In this document: piece by piece, positions 50,316 to 60,053 of the stretch
Position numbering within the stretch: position 1 is the first letter of the stretch
How the letters are laid out: each line of letters begins with the position of its first letter
Source of the DNA: Craspedostauros australis
Taxonomy: Eukaryota > Bacillariophyta > Bacillariophyceae > Mastogloiales > Achnanthaceae
Assembly (NCBI GenBank): GCA_026770025.1
Contig: JAMXDE010000022.1
Coordinates: 62,001-126,000 of the forward strand
Direction: 5' to 3'
Length of the DNA: 64,000 nucleotides
Made by a program: the position numbers and the translations under genes
Notes under the pieces: model-generated
What the model was told of the DNA's origin: nothing
The model's database searches: none
What the model saw: the letters and a program-made list of their open reading frames with translations, nothing else

Positions 50316-51927
50316 CCTGATTGTGTTGGTTTGCTTTGGTGGAGGTCTGGTGGTCCAATGCTCCGTTGCTACTTGTAGCTCGGAATGTGTTCTCTCCAAG
50401 TGCTCTACGATGGTATGAGGTGTTTGCTGATGTTGTTGCGATCAGAGCTGAATTGAGTTGAATCGAGTTGAACTGAGGTGAGTTGAAGCGTCACAACGTG
50501 GCGCTCCAGGTGGTCGCCTTGAAGATGCTGAGTGGCAGTGCGACGATGAAGATGATGCAAAGCCACAGCGAGACGCGATGGACGCAAAAAGTGGGGAGAG
50601 TTCACAAGGAGGAAGAGAGGACGTTCCTGAGCAGATGGCCGATGTAGTTGCATTCGGCGGCCACAAGAGAGAGAGGAAGTTGCCGATCGAACACCGCCAC
50701 GGTCGTCACAAACACCGTTCGTATCTTTTTTCATCCCCACACGTGTTGCGTGTTGTCGTGTCGTGTGTTGTCGTGTCGGGTTGGCTGACGAAGTTGCACA
50801 GCTGACTGGAAATTGGGCGTCAAATTGAAAATAAAGTCGAACAACTGTTGGTCTGGCGGGTCGACCATCGAAGAACGCCATCAGCTATTCGTGATCGATG
50901 GATCACGATTCGATTTGTCTCGAGTCATGCATATCAGGACTGGATGGAGCAAAATGCAACAACTGACACTTTTTTCGTCGAGGAACACCAGAAAGACTGA
51001 GCGAGGAAGGTCACATAAACCTTTGTTCGCCCAATTCTCTGGCCTGAATTCGGCACAGCCAACCATGTGAACGGAAAAGACTGCTGAACAAAAAGTGCTA
51101 CCAGCAGATTGCGCGAAAAGTGGACCCACCAGAGAGGCAGGTGCAGACACAAGAGAGAAGGTATTGGTACGGTAGTGCAGTGCAGTGCAGTGCAGTGCAG
51201 TGCAGTGGAGTGGAGTGAGAGATCATACCAATAGCGCAGCGCAGAGGACTCCATTGGTCTTGACAGAGGAGAAGGATCAGAGAGTGTAATAGAAACGAAG
51301 AAGTTGAGCTGGATCCGATCAAAGAGACACCAACTCATGCCATTGAGAAAGGAGGTCATCGCGATCTCGAAGTCGAACTCGACGTCCAAGCCAACGCCAA
51401 CGTCAGAGCTAAAGTCAAAGTCAAAGGAAAGCGGAAGCAGAGAGAAGGAAAGCGTCGTTGTCCTCTCTTGTCGAGGCAGAAAGGAGCACAAAACAAGACG
51501 AAGCACCTCGACCGACACCATACTCGTACTCGTGCCCAACAGACAATACTCTGAGTGCATTGAGCACATTGAGTATAATACATTGGTGATCGGAACCCCC
51601 AACAGGCGAAGACAACGACTAGAGTCACAATACTCTGCTCGTTTCTCACTTCCACCATTGTGCACAAACCAGAGCGTATATCACGAGCCATACTCACACT
51701 CATCAATACACAGTATCCATCACAAGCGAAGAGATCTGCGACGGCCACTCATTTTGTGACCATCTGAACGGCCGCATCCCGTCAAGCACAGAGTACCCTG
51801 GAAGGAGTGCACCCATCCAGTGCCTACCTCACTAGCCAGCTCATTCATTCATTCATTCATTCATTCACCCAACAAACAAGCAAACAAGCAGTCTAACAAC
51901 CAAACAAGCATATATCCAACAAGTACC
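50316..51927. other. Divergent intergenic region
   Basis: 1.6 kb between divergent starts. It holds a TGCAG pentamer microsatellite (51176-51205), a TACTCGTA site at 51521-51528 and a (TCAT)n run at ~51841-51866 in the leader of the gene at 51928. Frames of up to 243 codons exist on the - strand but show no motifs. Confidence 0.5.
51176..51205. repeat. (TGCAG)6 microsatellite
   Basis: Six perfect TGCAG units followed by two TGGAG units (to 51215) in non-coding DNA. Confidence 0.9.
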
Positions 51928-54900
51928 ATGTCCACCTCAGATGAACCCATGCTGCCTTCCGACGCCTCCGTTGAGGACGACGACTCCGGGGCCTTCCAAC
52001 CACCCGCCAGCACCAACTCGCTGCTGCCGCATTCCTTGGCCAATATGCCACCCAACGACGGCCCGTCTGCCAATCCCCACGACGCCTCCATGTCCGTGTA
52101 CGATTACGAAACGGTGGACGAATCCACCATTGGAGGTCTCGGCGAATCCACCTACACATACGATTACGTTTCGGCATCCGACACGGAGAACGAGGATGGC
52201 AATCGATCCCTCGTGTCCTATCGCAGCGATGAAGACGACGTCACCGTGGACGAGAATGAAGAAGACGGAGAGGAAGAGGCGATGCTCAACGACGCAGCGG
52301 CGGCAAGCGATGACGATATGCAACAGGATCCAGGTGCCAGCATTTTGAACCGCAGCAATGACAAGGAGGAAACCGTCCGGATGGGCAACAAGAGATCGAT
52401 CGTGGACGATGATGGCATCGATCAATCCCTCTTCATCGCACCCGTCCAAAAGAAGCAGGTGTCATTCCACGACCTGGAGGAAGGCGCGACCGCCGACGAC
52501 AACATCCAGCGCGGCAATTCGTCTGACATGATGTCCGAAGATGAAATCTCGGAAGAAGGCGAATACAACGACGTCGTGGAGGAGGAGGAGGAAGAAGAAG
52601 AGGCAGACCTGTACGACGATCACACCATCGAAGATGGAGATGCGGACGCAGCGCCGGTATCCTCATCCTCCCTCTACTCCGTCGCAGAGTCAACCATCGT
52701 GGAAATTGTGGACGACGACGAGGACCTGGGTCTGGAGACCGTGCAAGAAGAGAGCGTCAACGACGAGGACACGGTCGACGTCGAGACAGTCTCCGAATCG
52801 GAAGAGCAGCCAACGAGCTCCAACTTTGGCGACTCCGCAAGCTACGACGAGGAAACCATCGAGTACGTCGGACATTCGACGCAGAGTCTGCGCCAGGACG
52901 ATCAGGATCCGCCTGCGGGATCCATGTCGCCGAGATCCGCCAACGACGAAAGCACCGCGCAGCACAACAGCATGCTCGACTCCGACGACGACTTCATCCA
53001 GGAGATGGACGACAGCATCACCGACGGTCCCACCCTCGAATTCAGCTCGCACGAAAACACCGTGCCGCGCAATGAACCGGTCACGGACGACGAAGGCGAT
53101 TTCCTTACAGAGGAATCGGACGCCGCCGATACGGCAAGCCCCCGGCCTCTCAAGAGAACCGTCAGCGCGGCGGGCAGTGCGGCGGGCAGCGAGATCGTGG
53201 GCAGCAACCGCACCCTGGAAAACAATGCCGCGGCCAGCAATGATCAATCCAACAGCAGGCGCTCGGCGTCGCGCCAGGTCACGTTCAACGAGGCCAAAAA
53301 CCAAGAGCATGAGAATGTGTACCACGAGGGCGACAGGCACAAAATGGACCGCAACGGTGGCCAGCGGCTGGACCCGCCACTTACGTCCTCAGACCCGCGT
53401 GGGCACGATGAACAAGACGAGTACGACGATCATGGCGATGCCAACGATGACGATCGCAGCAACGATGGCAACAGCGATGGTGGCAGAGGCGTTGCAGGCA
53501 ACGGCACGGAAGAAGAGATCGTGTTCCAACGCAGTGGACCTGAATCTGGCCTGTTCGATGATGACATCATGGATTCGGACATCGAAGGCGATTCCTTCAC
53601 GTCTCCCGTGGATCCGAATCGAAGGAAGCCACAGCCGTACGGTTTTTCTGCGTTCAACGATAACGACGAAAGCTCATCCACCCCAGCCGAAAACATCCCT
53701 CCGCAGCATCAACAACAGCCGTACCAACAGCACCATTCGTCCACGATACCCAGCATGAACGATCGCAGCGTCGGCGACGATGATGGAAGAAGCCGGGGCA
53801 GCAGTAGCGCCAGTGCCAGCACCAGCAGCAACAGAAGGCGAAATCAACATCGAGACGATGAGAGCAACGATGAGTATGCTGCGCGCACGATGCTGCCAAG
53901 TCCCATGCTGGATGACAGCGACTCTCAATCGCAGCCACCGGAATCTGCTGGCTCCATCAACAACGCGCGATCGCTTGGCGGCGGTATTCTCAGTGCGGCA
54001 CCAGAGGGCGACGAAGAGGAAGAGATCGTGTTCCAGGCTGACGTCGAGACGGGCAATTCTCGATCCGCCAGTTCTCGCTCGAAGATGCCCACCCCAGTGA
54101 CCACCATCACAGCGGACATGGACAGCTCGGACTATTACGACGAGGAAACTGACGAAGACGAGGATCGCAAGGAGCGCAGGAAGTACCTTGTGCCGATCCT
54201 GTTCTGCGCGGTCTTCCTCATTGCCGTCATCGTGGTGCTGACAGTGATATTCGCGACTGCAGACAACAACAATACGACCCGTTCCGCTAGCGTGTTGCTG
54301 ACACCGCAACCAACGGAAGTACCGTCCTTCTCACCAACTTCACCTCAACCCGTTGCTCCGGTGGCAGTCACGACGTCGGCACCCTCGCAATCTCCGGTTG
54401 CAACCCTGCAGCCAACAGGCGTGCCCACAGAACCGCCGTCTGTGGCGCCAGAACAGCAGGCATCGGAAAGCCCGACTGCCCCTCTGGTGCCTTCCAATGA
54501 CGGTTGCCCGAATGCCGTCGGTCCTCTCTTTCCGAACACGGGAGGCATCACGGGCACCATCGAGGGGTCTAATGTCAACCTTGATGCACCAGTCCCGTGC
54601 GGCGATGTGAACTCCAACGATGCCGGCGTTTGGTACTTCATTGAGGGCATCGGAGGAGAGATGCTGGCGCACACGTGCCGGTCGACAGACTTCGATTCTA
54701 AGATCACCATCTACACCGGACCATGTTCCGAGCTGCGTTGCGTGGAGGGTAACGACGATTTCTGTGGCAACGGCGGATCGGCTGTGTCTTGGTTGTCGAA
54801 CGTCGGTCAGATCTACAGCATCTACGTCCACGGCAATGTGGAGGAGCAGCAGAGTGGCAACTTCGAGTTGGCCATCGTGTCACGATTGAACGATGAATGC

Positions 54901-55740
54901 GGCACGGCGCTGGGACCATTCCCTGTCAATACAGGAAACGATGTATCCGGATCCACAGCGTTGGCCTTGCCAGATCCTGAAGTCACCTGCGGTGTCGACG
55001 GTGTTTCGGCCGGCGATTCTCGCGGCGTATGGCATCTTGTTCGCGGAACGGGTGGCGACATCACGGCATCGACATGCGTTGAATCTTCTTTCGAATCACG
55101 AATCACCGTGTTGACGGGAGAGGAATGCTCGTCATTGAGTTGCATCCCGGCAAATTTCAATTCTTGCACCATCACGTGGTCGACGGTGCTGTTTCAGGAT
55201 TACTACGTGGTCGTTCATGGTCCAAACCAGAACGAGTTCGGAACGTTCGGGCTGGCGTTGACGTCGACGCCATCGCCCGACAACGACGTCTGCGAGGATG
55301 GGTTGGGACCGATCCCGCTGGATGGACGTTCGGTTGTTTCGGGAACGACCGTCAATGCAACCGTCGAATCTGGCATTGGATCCTGCGGTGTGAGCGTGCT
55401 GGGACCGGGTGTTTGGTACTACGTCATCGGCGACGGCTCCAACGTCACCGCCTCGCTCTGCGATGACTCGGGCTTGTCGACTTTCGATACGCGCATCAGC
55501 GTGTACGACGGCGACTGCTCAGCATCCGCAGGCGGGCTTGGCAACCTGAATTGCATCGGCGGCAACGACAATGCCTGCGGCATCCAAGCGTCCTATACGT
55601 GGCCGTCGGTCGAAGGCCAACGGTACGCCGTATTGGTACACGGACGGTTCGGCGAGACGGGGTCCTTCGACCTGAGGGTGATGTCAAAGAACAATGAGAT
55701 CCCCAAGGGGGCAGATGGCTTCTTGAACCAGCGTCAGTAA
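51928..55740 (+). CDS. Large single-pass membrane protein with three extracytoplasmic PPC-like repeats
   Basis: 1270 aa from the ATG at 51928; the upstream in-frame codons start with GTG and read through leader. Residues 1-745 are strongly acidic (Asp/Glu/Ser, EEEEEEEE-type runs), disordered and presumably cytosolic. A transmembrane helix at ~753-775 (YLVPILFCAVFLIAVIVVLTVIF) follows an RKERRK cluster, giving an N-in orientation. A Thr/Pro/Ser linker (~785-855) leads to three ~125-residue repeats starting near 857, 988 and 1117. Each has LGP...G..V.G, a Cys, GVWY/GVWH..G.GG, a Cys.S.FD...I.VY-type strand and V.GNDD/N.C. They resemble bacterial pre-peptidase C-terminal (PPC-type) beta-sandwiches. 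Cell-surface or silica/wall-associated roles are possible but not shown. The very large acidic cytosolic tail is unusual. Confidence 0.8.
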   Translation: MSTSDEPMLPSDASVEDDDSGAFQPPASTNSLLPHSLANMPPNDGPSANPHDASMSVYDYETVDESTIGGLGESTYTYDYVSASDTENEDGNRSLVSYRSDEDDVTVDENEEDGEEEAMLNDAAAASDDDMQQDPGASILNRSNDKEETVRMGNKRSIVDDDGIDQSLFIAPVQKKQVSFHDLEEGATADDNIQRGNSSDMMSEDEISEEGEYNDVVEEEEEEEEADLYDDHTIEDGDADAAPVSSSSLYSVAESTIVEIVDDDEDLGLETVQEESVNDEDTVDVETVSESEEQPTSSNFGDSASYDEETIEYVGHSTQSLRQDDQDPPAGSMSPRSANDESTAQHNSMLDSDDDFIQEMDDSITDGPTLEFSSHENTVPRNEPVTDDEGDFLTEESDAADTASPRPLKRTVSAAGSAAGSEIVGSNRTLENNAAASNDQSNSRRSASRQVTFNEAKNQEHENVYHEGDRHKMDRNGGQRLDPPLTSSDPRGHDEQDEYDDHGDANDDDRSNDGNSDGGRGVAGNGTEEEIVFQRSGPESGLFDDDIMDSDIEGDSFTSPVDPNRRKPQPYGFSAFNDNDESSSTPAENIPPQHQQQPYQQHHSSTIPSMNDRSVGDDDGRSRGSSSASASTSSNRRRNQHRDDESNDEYAARTMLPSPMLDDSDSQSQPPESAGSINNARSLGGGILSAAPEGDEEEEIVFQADVETGNSRSASSRSKMPTPVTTITADMDSSDYYDEETDEDEDRKERRKYLVPILFCAVFLIAVIVVLTVIFATADNNNTTRSASVLLTPQPTEVPSFSPTSPQPVAPVAVTTSAPSQSPVATLQPTGVPTEPPSVAPEQQASESPTAPLVPSNDGCPNAVGPLFPNTGGITGTIEGSNVNLDAPVPCGDVNSNDAGVWYFIEGIGGEMLAHTCRSTDFDSKITIYTGPCSELRCVEGNDDFCGNGGSAVSWLSNVGQIYSIYVHGNVEEQQSGNFELAIVSRLNDECGTALGPFPVNTGNDVSGSTALALPDPEVTCGVDGVSAGDSRGVWHLVRGTGGDITASTCVESSFESRITVLTGEECSSLSCIPANFNSCTITWSTVLFQDYYVVVHGPNQNEFGTFGLALTSTPSPDNDVCEDGLGPIPLDGRSVVSGTTVNATVESGIGSCGVSVLGPGVWYYVIGDGSNVTASLCDDSGLSTFDTRISVYDGDCSASAGGLGNLNCIGGNDNACGIQASYTWPSVEGQRYAVLVHGRFGETGSFDLRVMSKNNEIPKGADGFLNQRQ

Positions 55741-56167
55741 TTGTCTCATCGTTCTTACTTTATGATGATACCGTGGACTTGATGGTGGAAGACGAGTGTT
55801 ATGCAACAGATGCAGCGAAGTGGAGTGGAGCGAAGCAGTCCGCGATAGGTTGTGTTCTAAATACACCATTTTCGGGGGGATAAATGGTGCATGCAGCATC
55901 CGAAGAGCACAGACCAACAGAAGTATGTAATGTGATAGACCCAAAGGGTTATGAATGTCATTCTCTGTCTTACTCTACTGTTCAAGCCACGTATGTACAA
56001 ATGCCGGAGGCTTGTCTCCTTGATTGCTGTTCTGCAGTGTTGCAGCAAATCTGTGCTTGATGCAATCCCATTGCTTCCCCCAGTCGTTCCCAAGTACAAA
56101 TAGAGTCATGAGGCCATCGACAAGACGACCGTCCTCGGATGCGGAAGCAAGAGCATTCCTCCATCGG
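55741..56167. other. Convergent intergenic region
   Basis: 3' flanks of the large membrane protein gene and the UDP-galactopyranose mutase gene. No gene seen. Confidence 0.5.
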
Positions 56168-57757
56168 CTAGTGTCGCCGAGGTAACGCACCACCGCCCTG
56201 ACTGTCCTCGTCGAAAATCGTCAGCGCATTCAAAATTGCCTGATCCATGTTGAAGTACTTGTAGTTCGCCAACCGTCCCACGAAGCGGACACCGTCCTCC
56301 TGCTGCGCCATGCGCTGATATCTCTCATACAGTTCACGATTCCTGGGATTCGGCACAGGGTAGAAGGGATCGCCGCCATCCTTGGACCGTTCGTAGAATA
56401 GAACGGTGTGCGGTGAGGTGGTTTGATTCAAGAAGTGTTTGTACTCCACGATGCGGGTGTAGTCGTCCGATAAGGATGGATGGTTGATGACCGATCGCGG
56501 CTGAAAGTAGTTGGCGGTGCCAATGTCCGTGATCACTCTGCGTTCGAAGTCCAAGCTGCGATATTCCAGCTTGGGCCAACCGAGGGACGCGAAGTACGTA
56601 TCGATTGGACCCGTGTAGTACGTCATGTCGCATCGGATGGCATCAGGATCATGCGAGAGGGATGGATCGCGAATGCTGGCAAAGTAATCCGTGTTGACAT
56701 GGACTTCAATGTTGTCGTGCTGCAGCAGATTGTGGAAGAAGGCAGTGTATCCATCCGACGGCAGTGCCTGATACGGATCATCGAAATACCGAGGATCGTG
56801 GCTGTTGCGAACTGGGATGCGCGCCGTGACCTCTGGCCCCAATTCGTTCGGTTGCTTGTTCCATTGCTTGACGGTGTATGGGTGGAAGATGAGGTCGTAC
56901 AGCCGCCGACCGACTCTGGACAATGCCATCTCCTCGGAATTGCTGGGCGATCCCTCGTGCTGCGGCATCTCCCGTTCCTTCTCCAACCATTCGTCCATTT
57001 CTCGGCTGTCGCTGATATTGAGATCAAACAATCGATTCACGGTGTCGATGTTGACAGGTATCGGGACGTGCTGGCCATCCACCCAGCCCTGCACTTCGTG
57101 CTCGTACGTCGTCCATCCGCTAAACTGCTGCACGTAGCTCCACACGCGCGTTGATTTGGTGTGGAAGATGTGAGCACCGTACTTGGAGACTCGGATATCC
57201 GTCTCCGCGTCGATGTAGTCATAGCAGTTGCCGCCAATATGATCGCGCTTCTCCACGACCAGCACGCGCTTGCCTTGCTGCGAGGCGTACCGTTCGGCCA
57301 GCACGGCTCCGCTGAGGCCCGCACCGGCGATGCAGATATCGTACTGCTTTCGTTGGAATTGCGATCGGCGCGGCGATGTTGGTTCCTGTTGCTGTTCGTT
57401 GATCGTCTGTGGACGCGTCTGTGTCTGTGTCTGTGTCCGTGGCTGCGTCTGTGGATGCATCTGCGCGTTCAATGACGCCGACGAAGACGGACGAGGAGAT
57501 GAGGAAGCCAGGACGGACCTGCTCGGCGACGATGTGACGAGGACATGACGGGTGTGATGAAGGTGGAAAACGAAGCTGAGGGTGTACAATCCGCAGAAGA
57601 GGACGAGCAGAGTGGCCAAGCCGCAGAAAGGTCGCTGCCGCTTCCGCGTTTTTTGTTGCTGTTGATGATGGTATGCCTGTTCCTGTGCTCGTGCCTGTGG
57701 ACGATCACGATTACGATTTTGCCGCAGCCCTTGTCGTTGCGCCTTCGGACCACCCAT
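56168..57757 (-). CDS. GLF: UDP-galactopyranose mutase with N-terminal membrane anchor
   Basis: 529 aa from the ATG at 57757; the frame begins three codons earlier with TTG. The enzyme interconverts UDP-galactopyranose and UDP-galactofuranose using reduced FAD, supplying galactofuranose for glycans. The FAD-binding loop ICIAGAGLSGAVLAERYA is at ~141-158, followed by VVEKRDHIGGNCYDY and YGAHIFHTKSTRVWSYV. Substrate and active-site blocks include HPYTVKQWNKQPNELG and IPVRNSHDPRYFDDPYQALPSDGYT, holding the conserved active-site Arg. C-terminal ...FVGRLANYKYFNMDQAI matches the family's NYKY..M element. Unusually, residues ~44-66 (FCGLATLLVLFCGLYTLSFVF) form a transmembrane helix after RKRQR, and a ~70-residue Thr/Gln/Pro stalk precedes the enzyme. 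This is type II topology, as for Golgi enzymes, whereas known mutases are soluble. Confidence 0.92.
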   Translation of the reverse strand: MGGPKAQRQGLRQNRNRDRPQARAQEQAYHHQQQQKTRKRQRPFCGLATLLVLFCGLYTLSFVFHLHHTRHVLVTSSPSRSVLASSSPRPSSSASLNAQMHPQTQPRTQTQTQTRPQTINEQQQEPTSPRRSQFQRKQYDICIAGAGLSGAVLAERYASQQGKRVLVVEKRDHIGGNCYDYIDAETDIRVSKYGAHIFHTKSTRVWSYVQQFSGWTTYEHEVQGWVDGQHVPIPVNIDTVNRLFDLNISDSREMDEWLEKEREMPQHEGSPSNSEEMALSRVGRRLYDLIFHPYTVKQWNKQPNELGPEVTARIPVRNSHDPRYFDDPYQALPSDGYTAFFHNLLQHDNIEVHVNTDYFASIRDPSLSHDPDAIRCDMTYYTGPIDTYFASLGWPKLEYRSLDFERRVITDIGTANYFQPRSVINHPSLSDDYTRIVEYKHFLNQTTSPHTVLFYERSKDGGDPFYPVPNPRNRELYERYQRMAQQEDGVRFVGRLANYKYFNMDQAILNALTIFDEDSQGGGALPRRH

Positions 57758-58375
57758 CTGCCTCAACTGCCGGTCTCTTCAGTTCCTTTCTCCATTTGTG
57801 GGAAGTGAATGTGGAGGAGCTCCAGAGAGAGAGAGAGCAAGTATGATGAAGAACAACGGAGCAGAACAGGCTCCTCTTGAACTCTTTGACACCATCAATG
57901 GAGGGAGCGATTTGGCGAACAGCGCAGCGGTCATTTGCGTGCGTTGGCGTGACTGGTCATTTCTCATTTGTCCGCGATGTCCACGCCTTTTCGTGCACAA
58001 TCACGATACAAGGACACACGATTGGATGGCATGGAAACACGATTGCGAAAATACGATGAGAAACAGATTGAGTACGTCTGTCCTCCCACACGCTGGCGGC
58101 ACATTGTTGGCGCCAAAATCACCACACGATTTGTGACGTTTGTTGTGACAAATCTGTGTTGTTGCCGTTGATGCGGTTGTTGATGGTGTTCTGTCGCAGC
58201 GCAAACAGAACGGAATCATCGCGCATCTGCATCGTCCGATCCATCCATCCATCCATCCATCGATCAATCGACCACTTCATCAACACACTTGGCGTCAAAT
58301 AGCACTGTTCAACTCGTTGTCATCACCTTCAGTATTCACGCATCAACGTACCGACGTCTCAACACAGTTTTCACA
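57758..58375. other. Divergent intergenic region between the mutase and EF-P genes
   Basis: A GA tract lies at ~57824-57836 and a (CATC)n run at ~58240-58262 in the probable EF-P leader. No gene seen. Confidence 0.55.
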
Positions 58376-59305
58376 ATGAGATCTATCATCGCGGCCAGCG
58401 TCCTTGCTTGGGCATCCATCGCCCATGCGTTCGTCCCAACCACCTCGTTCGGCATGGCGCCCGTCAAGTCCGCAACCGCGCTGAATGTGGCCATCGACAC
58501 GTCCGATATCAAGAATGGATTGACCGTCGAGATTGATGGTGAACCGTACAAGGTGCTCAACTTCAGCATCATGAAGCAGGCGCGTGGTGCCGCCAAGACG
58601 ACCATCAAGTTCAAGAACCTCATGCGAGGCAACACCATCGAGAACACGTACCGCAGTGGAGAGAAGTTCCAGACGGCGCAGATTGACAAGTCCAACCACG
58701 TGTTCACGTACGAAGATGGGGTGAGTGTGTGGAGAGGGTCATGCTAGCACGAATGAGGCGCTTCATTGCATTATTGCATGCTCCGAGATTTGAAAGGAAA
58801 GGAGGTGCAAGTCGCAATGCACAGAATTGTTCCTTCGGAGCAGGCCAGCACACACGCATCATTGACTTGGCCGCTTTCTCACCAATGTCACACACTCTTC
58901 GTCTGAATATACGATGGCGGTGCTGCACAACTGCGGCGACGTGCCTCCCCACACCTACTTCACATTTTGCCATTCTATCACACGACACAGAACAGCTTCT
59001 TCTTCATGGATTCTCAGACATTCGATGAAGTGCCAGTCGATGCCAACGTAGTGGAATCCGCGGATCTGATCGCTGAGGGCATGGAGGTCATGTTGGTCTT
59101 CTTCAAGGATAAGGTGATCGAATGCGTCCTGCCAAAGAACGCCATCTACACCGTGACTGAGACCGGCCCCAACGCCGGCGCCGGCAAGGACAAACCAGCT
59201 GTTCTGTCCAGCGGCGCCACGATCAGCGTGCCGGGATACGTTGAGGTCGGCGAAACGATCAGGATCGACACAGAGAAGAGAGAGTTTTTGGGGAGAGCCA
59301 GCTAG
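58376..59305 (+). CDS. efp: Plastid-targeted elongation factor P (EF-P)
   Basis: Two exons, 58376-58720 and 58991-59305, give 219 aa. The 270-bp intron has donor GTGAGT and acceptor ACACAG, in phase 0 (YEDG/NSFFFMD). EF-P rescues ribosomes stalled at polyproline stretches, here presumably the plastid ribosome. The signal peptide IIAASVLAWASIAHAF ends in an HAF motif, residues 17-19. Domain I starts at ~43 (DIKNGLTVEIDGEPYKV), and the tip loop FSIMKQARGAAKTTIKFKN has Arg70 where bacterial EF-P usually has a modified Lys. FKNLMRGNTIENTYRSGEKF, YEDGNSFFFMDSQTFDEV and the C-terminal SGATISVPGYVEVGETIRIDTEKREFLGRAS are characteristic of the family. The neighbouring trpD is also plastid targeted and co-oriented. 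Confidence 0.93.
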
Positions 59306-60053
59306 AGCAAACGACTCAAATTGAAGTGGACGCAAGTCGTGACGCAGAGTGTGTGTGCGCGTGTCGCAAGCGCTGCAGCCGAGAGATCATCATGCGAGTT
59401 CTGTACGACGACGCGCGAGTATGTTCGCAGGAGGTGGATCAATCGATTGCTATCATGATCACGTGACAGCAACACCAGCATCGGTGGCAGCATCGGTGGC
59501 AGCGGCAGTGCCAGTGCGATGAATGAGGTGACGATCACCAAGCACGCCAGCCAAGAATAGGAGCGTAATACGATATGACGTGCATGGCTACAGATTATTC
59601 TGCCACACAACTACTCTAATCCATACTCTCTCGTTGATCTCTGTGCTCATGTCTTCTATTTTACTCTACGTTACCTCGTCTCTCTGCCAAACGTTCTCTA
59701 GATTACGGCTCGTTAGACTTTCTACGCTTGCGATGAACGGCGAAGTTGCGTTTGTCCGTCTGTCTGTCTGTCCACATGAAAGGAAGACGAAGATCTGCCG
59801 ATCACAAACCTGACATGTCCACGACAACTGACGAATCTAAACGCCATTCCAAACATCAACACCTCCGACATCCCAATCAACATCAACATCAACATCAACA
59901 TCAACATCGGAACTCCAGTTGTACTCGCATGGGACGACTTATGGCACACATCACAACACATCACACCAGATCACATCACATCACATCACAACACTCCGCA
60001 AGCCACAGAAGATAACTGCAACACATTCCATTCATACTCTAACCCAACTCAAG
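59306..60053. other. Intergenic region upstream of trpD
   Basis: The right half is repetitive leader: an ATCAAC hexamer run at about 59875-59907 and ATCACA/CACATC repeats at about 59946-59991, ending in CA-rich sequence before the ATG at 60054. No gene seen. Confidence 0.6.
59875..59907 (+). repeat. ATCAAC hexamer microsatellite
   Basis: About five and a half tandem ATCAAC units in the 5' flank of the TrpD gene. Confidence 0.85.
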
